18,079 bases of DNA from an uncultured Clostridia bacterium (GTDB lineage Bacteria > Bacillota > Clostridia > Christensenellales > CAG-138): positions 1 through 18,079 of the forward strand of contig CALEPU010000271.1 in NCBI GenBank assembly GCA_937913075.1, in the 5' to 3' direction. Below the pieces are notes generated by a model. It saw nothing but the letters and a program-made list of their open reading frames with translations, did no database searches and was not told where the DNA came from. Made by a program: the position numbers and the translations under genes. Below are positions 14,652-18,079 of the stretch, in pieces (position 1 is the stretch's first letter; every line of letters begins with the position of its first letter).

Positions 14652-16313
14652 ATGGCGTACAACGCGCTTTACCGCAGGTTTCGTCCTGATACCTTTGCGG
14701 GCATAATAGGGCAATCGCATATCACAACTATACTGCTCAACCAGATAAGGAGCGGGCGTATTGCGCATGCCTATCTATTCTGCGGCAGCAGGGGCACAGG
14801 CAAGACGAGCACCGCGAGGATACTCGCTAAGGCAATAAACTGCCTTTCTCCCGAGGATGGAGAGCCCTGCGGCAGGTGCGATGCCTGCACTGCCGAAAAC
14901 AACGTCGATATCATCGAGATCGACGCAGCCTCCAACTCCCGTGTAGAGGAGATGAGGGCGCTTATAGAGCGCGCTGAGTTTGCGCCGCTGAACTCGAAGA
15001 AAAAAGTTTACATCATTGACGAAGCGCACATGCTCACCAAGAACGCCTCCAATGCTCTTTTAAAAACCCTTGAAGAGCCGCCGGAGCATGTTGTGTTCAT
15101 ACTTGCGACCACCGAGCCGCAAATGCTGCCTGCGACGATAGTGTCGCGCTGTCAGCGGTTTGAGTTCCACAGGCTTTCTGTCTCCGATATGGTATCGTCG
15201 CTTAAACAAAATCTTGACTCAATTGGCGCTCATATCGAAGACGAGGGGCTTATCGCCATTGCGAGAGCCGCAGAGGGCGGAATGCGAGACTGCCTGAGCA
15301 TTGCCGATCAATGCCTTTCGTTCTGCGGCGATAACGTCACCGAAGACGATGTGTTGAGCGTGCTGGGCAGCGTCAACACCGGCTTCCTGTTTAAAATGGC
15401 GGACGCCGTTATCGACTCGGACACCGCTTCGGTTATGCGCGGCGTTGCCGATGCTTCTGAGAGCGGCAGGGATATGGGGGTTTTCACGCTCGATCTTGCG
15501 GCGCATTTCAGGGCGTTGCTTCTGACCAAGATCTGCGGTAACTGCATGGACATCCTCGACTGCACGGAGGAGACGATGCGGGATTATACCGAGCAGGCTC
15601 AGCGCATCTCAAAGGAGCGAGCCGAACGCGCAGTTGAGGAGCTGTTAAAGCTCCAGCTCGATCTCAGGATCGTCAATACCCCGCGTACGCTCGTCGAGAG
15701 CACTCTGCTGCGTATTTGCAGACCCGAGGATGAAAAGACCGTAACTGCTTTGACAGACAGGGTCGCGCAGCTTGAAGGCGCTTTGAACGATATTAAAAAG
15801 GTCGCAGCGCAGGCTGCAAAGGAAGCTGCGGCGATCGCAGCCGAGGGCGTATCGGCGGCACCTTCTTCAAACGCTCCGGTTCCCGAAGCCAAGAAAGAAA
15901 GCTTGCGCCGTGAATCCGAGCATACAGGCGATAAGTCTGCGCCGGCGGGGGAGAGAAAGCCCTCTTCTGCCACTAAGAAGGTCACTGTTCCACCCGCGAC
16001 TGCCAATGCCGACGAGCTTTTCAATAGGCTCATGTCAAAGCTTAAAGAGCCGGGCGTTGATCCTACTGTCGCAATAACGCTTATGACCGCAAAAGCGCAT
16101 TGGCTCAGCGAGGGTGTGCTCCATATTTGCTTTGATATAGAGGGTCAGAACCTTTACAACTATGCGAATGAGCCCTTCATACGGTCGGTCATCTACGAAG
16201 CTGCACAGCAGAGCATTGCTCCCGTTACTGTTGAGCTCGACTTAAAGCGCGAGGGCAGGATCGAAGACGGCGGAGTACGGCAGCTTTTCGGCGTACCGAT
16301 CGAAGATATTTGA
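14652..16313 (+). CDS. dnaX: DNA polymerase III subunit gamma/tau
   Basis: The ATPase of the replicative clamp loader. The 553-residue protein has Walker A GSRGTGKTS at 45-53, the zinc module C64-x8-C73-xx-C76-xx-C79, Walker B IIDEAH at 121-126 and sensor SRC at 165-167. It then has the lid and collar domains to about 370. An Ala/Lys/Glu/Pro-rich linker (about 380-460) and a C-terminal domain (about 462-553) make it tau-like, able to contact the polymerase. I see no convincing slippery heptamer for programmed frameshifting. The ribosome binding site is AGAGG at 14641-14645, spacing 6. It lies 26 bases after rsfS. Bacterial dnaX is usually next to yaaK/ebfC and recR; those genes do not follow here. 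Confidence 0.96.
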   Translation: MAYNALYRRFRPDTFAGIIGQSHITTILLNQIRSGRIAHAYLFCGSRGTGKTSTARILAKAINCLSPEDGEPCGRCDACTAENNVDIIEIDAASNSRVEEMRALIERAEFAPLNSKKKVYIIDEAHMLTKNASNALLKTLEEPPEHVVFILATTEPQMLPATIVSRCQRFEFHRLSVSDMVSSLKQNLDSIGAHIEDEGLIAIARAAEGGMRDCLSIADQCLSFCGDNVTEDDVLSVLGSVNTGFLFKMADAVIDSDTASVMRGVADASESGRDMGVFTLDLAAHFRALLLTKICGNCMDILDCTEETMRDYTEQAQRISKERAERAVEELLKLQLDLRIVNTPRTLVESTLLRICRPEDEKTVTALTDRVAQLEGALNDIKKVAAQAAKEAAAIAAEGVSAAPSSNAPVPEAKKESLRRESEHTGDKSAPAGERKPSSATKKVTVPPATANADELFNRLMSKLKEPGVDPTVAITLMTAKAHWLSEGVLHICFDIEGQNLYNYANEPFIRSVIYEAAQQSIAPVTVELDLKREGRIEDGGVRQLFGVPIEDI

Positions 16314-16352
16314 TTTAATAACAACAGCCGTAATCGGCATTAAGGAGATAAT

Positions 16353-17609
16353 ATGCAGCAGATACAAGCGCCCAAGGGCACTAAGGACGTACTCCCTTCC
16401 GAGAGCTATAAGTGGCATTATATAGAGCGCACCATGCGTGAGCTCTGCTCTCTTTACGGTGCAAAGGAGCTCCGCACCCCCATAATAGAGCATACGGAGC
16501 TGTTCCTGCGCGGCGTGGGAGATACCACGGATATAGTGCAGAAGGAGATGTATACCTTCCTCGATAAGGGCGAACGCTCTATCACGCTCAAGCCCGAGGG
16601 TACCGCGGGTATGGTCAGGGCATTTTTGGAGAACAGGCTTTTCAATGAGCCCATGCCCCAAAAGCTCTATTACCTCAATTCTCCCACCTTCCGTTATGAA
16701 AAACCTCAGGCGGGAAGGTACCGCGAGCACCACCAGTTTGGCGTTGAGTTTGTTGGCTCGTACAGCCCGGAGACGGACGCCGAGGTCATACTGCTTGCCA
16801 TGACGCTTTTCGGCAAGCTCGGTGTTGAAGAGCTCTCCCTCCATATCAACAGCATTGGCTGCGGTGAGTGCCGCAAAGCATATAATACCGCACTCAAAGA
16901 GTATCTTGTCGGTTACCTCGACGAGATGTGCGACACGTGCAGATCCAGGTTTGACAAGAACCCTATGAGGATAATCGACTGCAAGGAGCCGCGCTGCCGT
17001 GAGATAGTCAAAAAAGCGCCTCGTACGATCGATTATCTCTGCGCCGACTGCAAAAAGCATTTTGAGGGTGTTAAGGCTTGCCTCGATGCGGCGGGCGTGC
17101 CCTATGTTATCGACCCCGATATCGTGCGCGGGCTTGATTATTATACCGGCACCGTTTTCGAGGTCATATCACAGCGCATAGGCGCTCAGGGCGCTGTCTG
17201 TGCAGGCGGCAGATATAACGGACTCATTGAGGAGCTTGGCGGTTCTCCGCTGCCCGCAGTCGGCTTCGGTCTAGGTATGGAGAGGCTGCTTGCCGTTATG
17301 GAGAACAACGGCGTAGAATTTCCCAAGCCTCCGCAGGTCAAGGTCTACTTTGCAGCCAACGGCGATGAGGCAAGGCTCAAAGCCTTCGTCCTTTCGCAGC
17401 AGCTAAGGCAAAGAGGCATTTCCTCTGAGTTTGATCACATGGAGCGCAGCTTCAAGGCACAGTTTAAATATGCCAACAAACTCGACGCTCAATACACTGC
17501 TGTTATAGGCGATGACGAGCTTGCCGCAGGCGCGGCAAAAGTCAAGTGCATGGCCGACGGCTCTGAGGAGACGGTGCCATTTGATAAGCTCGGAGAGTAT
17601 TTTTCCTGA
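16353..17609 (+). CDS. hisS: Histidyl-tRNA synthetase
   Basis: A class II aminoacyl-tRNA synthetase that charges tRNA-His. The 418-residue protein starts with the typical IQAPKGTKDVLP. It has motif 2 (FRYEKPQAGRYREHHQFGVE, 113-132), the histidine-specific RGLDYYTG at 259-266, GGRYNGL at 285-291, motif 3 GFGLGMERL at 304-312, and a C-terminal anticodon-binding domain from about 327. The insertion domain has four cysteine pairs (C170/C173, C193/C196, C210/C215, C230/C233), as in many Firmicutes HisRS; these may bind zinc. AAGGAG at 16342-16347 sets the ATG at 16353, spacing 5. Only 39 bases separate it from dnaX, too short for a T-box leader, so it is probably expressed by read-through. Confidence 0.97.
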   Translation: MQQIQAPKGTKDVLPSESYKWHYIERTMRELCSLYGAKELRTPIIEHTELFLRGVGDTTDIVQKEMYTFLDKGERSITLKPEGTAGMVRAFLENRLFNEPMPQKLYYLNSPTFRYEKPQAGRYREHHQFGVEFVGSYSPETDAEVILLAMTLFGKLGVEELSLHINSIGCGECRKAYNTALKEYLVGYLDEMCDTCRSRFDKNPMRIIDCKEPRCREIVKKAPRTIDYLCADCKKHFEGVKACLDAAGVPYVIDPDIVRGLDYYTGTVFEVISQRIGAQGAVCAGGRYNGLIEELGGSPLPAVGFGLGMERLLAVMENNGVEFPKPPQVKVYFAANGDEARLKAFVLSQQLRQRGISSEFDHMERSFKAQFKYANKLDAQYTAVIGDDELAAGAAKVKCMADGSEETVPFDKLGEYFS

Positions 17610-17641
17610 TAGTTTTACACCCGATTTATCACAAATTAAAA

Positions 17642-17680
17642 GCGCCTGCATCTTTATGTGATGCGGGCGCGTATTGTTTT
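17642..17680 (+). terminator. Intrinsic terminator of hisS, probably bidirectional
   Basis: An 11-bp stem with one G-U pair (17642-17652 with 17660-17670; GCGCC...GGCGC core) and a 7-base loop is followed by GTATTGTTTT. On the minus strand the same stem is followed by TTTTAATTT, so it probably also ends the convergent DUF2156 gene, whose stop codon (17679-17681) lies in the T-tract. Confidence 0.85.
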
Positions 17681-18079
17681 AAAAATCCGCTGTGTATTTC
17701 ATTATCAGTTCGCTTGGTCGGTACTCGGTCTTTGAGTGGCGCAGGCCCTCGTCGCCGGAGTCGTCCTCGCGGTTGATATAATCCACTCCTGGACGTTGCA
17801 CCTGCTTTGCAAAAAGCTGAGCTAACATGGGGTAGGCTCCGCTATAGTCCGTCAGCGCCTTTTCAATCTGGACGTATAGCGTATCGCCAATGATCTCGCC
17901 TGCGGTAACGCCGATTATATTGTCATCGACACTAAGGATACCGCCAATGAACTCAAATTCGTTAAAATACTGCATCACCTCAACGGCGCGCAGATAATCC
18001 TCCTTCGCAACGGGCGAGGCCTTTTCAAGGCTGTCCGCCTTTTCTGCAAGAAATGCAGTCGCGGCTTCAAGGTTCTTTT
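17679..18079 (-). CDS. DUF2156 / phosphatidylglycerol lysyltransferase-like C-terminal domain (partial, 5' end outside window)
   Basis: The 3' 133 codons of a gene that runs off the right edge. The frame is open to the window end (KNLEAATAFLAEKADSLEKA, then SPVAKEDYLRAVEVMQYFNE). The tail, with VDYINREDDSGDEGLRHSKT followed by EYRPSELIMKYTADF, matches the end of the DUF2156 family (LPG_synthase_C, GNAT-like fold), where YINREED-x-G-x-xGLRxxKxSYxPxxLxxKY is typical. These proteins are related to the catalytic domain of MprF lysyl-phosphatidylglycerol synthase, but stand-alone members have no proven function. The ATG at 17978 is not the true start because the homologous frame continues upstream. 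It converges on hisS. Confidence 0.85.
   Translation of the reverse strand, partial: KNLEAATAFLAEKADSLEKASPVAKEDYLRAVEVMQYFNEFEFIGGILSVDDNIIGVTAGEIIGDTLYVQIEKALTDYSGAYPMLAQLFAKQVQRPGVDYINREDDSGDEGLRHSKTEYRPSELIMKYTADF

Noticed and set aside
15785..15805. Run of A bases (ATT AAA AAG G) in dnaX as a possible programmed frameshift site making gamma
   Set aside because: The heptamer would be T AAA AAG, which does not fit X XXY YYZ. The -1 frame shows no early stop, and no SD-like stimulator or stable hairpin is apparent at the right distance.
16314..16352. Possible T-box leader before hisS
   Set aside because: Only 39 bases separate dnaX and hisS, with no room for a specifier stem and antiterminator.
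16860..17055. Eight cysteines in the HisRS insertion domain as a novel zinc module
   Set aside because: The same cysteine pairs are common in Firmicutes HisRS, so this is ordinary for the family.

Overview
The window looks like a chromosomal housekeeping region of an anaerobic Firmicute, most likely class Clostridia. The grounds are the gene set (SecA with a SEC-C tail, HslO, a NadD/YqeK-RsfS block next to obgE, a DUF2156 protein), the strong AGGAGG-type ribosome binding sites, and proteins that read like gut Clostridia families. I see no rRNA, tRNA, CRISPR array, insertion sequence or prophage.

Layout. 1-66 is the 3' end of a secA-like gene with a hairpin after it. 119-381 (minus) holds a decayed coding remnant. 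382-2393 (minus) is a three-gene operon: HMA metal-binding protein, mnmA, deoC. A divergent promoter region (2394-2587) separates it from a D-Ala-D-Ala carboxypeptidase gene with an unusual extra C-terminal domain (2588-4474). 4580-9127 is a tightly packed run: SAM methyltransferase, hslO, a TPR protein and a THUMP-type RNA methyltransferase. 9146-10147 holds two divergent small genes of unknown function. 10191-12138 is nth-obgE. 12168-13010 (minus) is an unrecognised membrane protein whose soluble part resembles a decayed P-type ATPase P-domain. 13043-17609 is a nadD/yqeK fusion, rsfS, dnaX and hisS. 17679-18079 (minus) is the 3' part of a DUF2156 gene.

How the genes work together. Most products serve growth: protein export (SecA), tRNA thiolation and aminoacylation (MnmA, HisRS), ribosome maturation and silencing (Obg, RsfS, RNA methyltransferase), DNA replication and repair (DnaX, Nth), NAD synthesis and Ap4A turnover (NadD-YqeK), wall trimming (DacA-like) and redox protein quality control (HslO).

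Points most worth a second look are the P-domain-like membrane protein, two near-consensus promoters that place transcription starts at the ATG of nadD and of nth (predicted leaderless mRNAs), the extra domain on the carboxypeptidase, and the divergent pair of small proteins. I found no clear new defence or mobile system.
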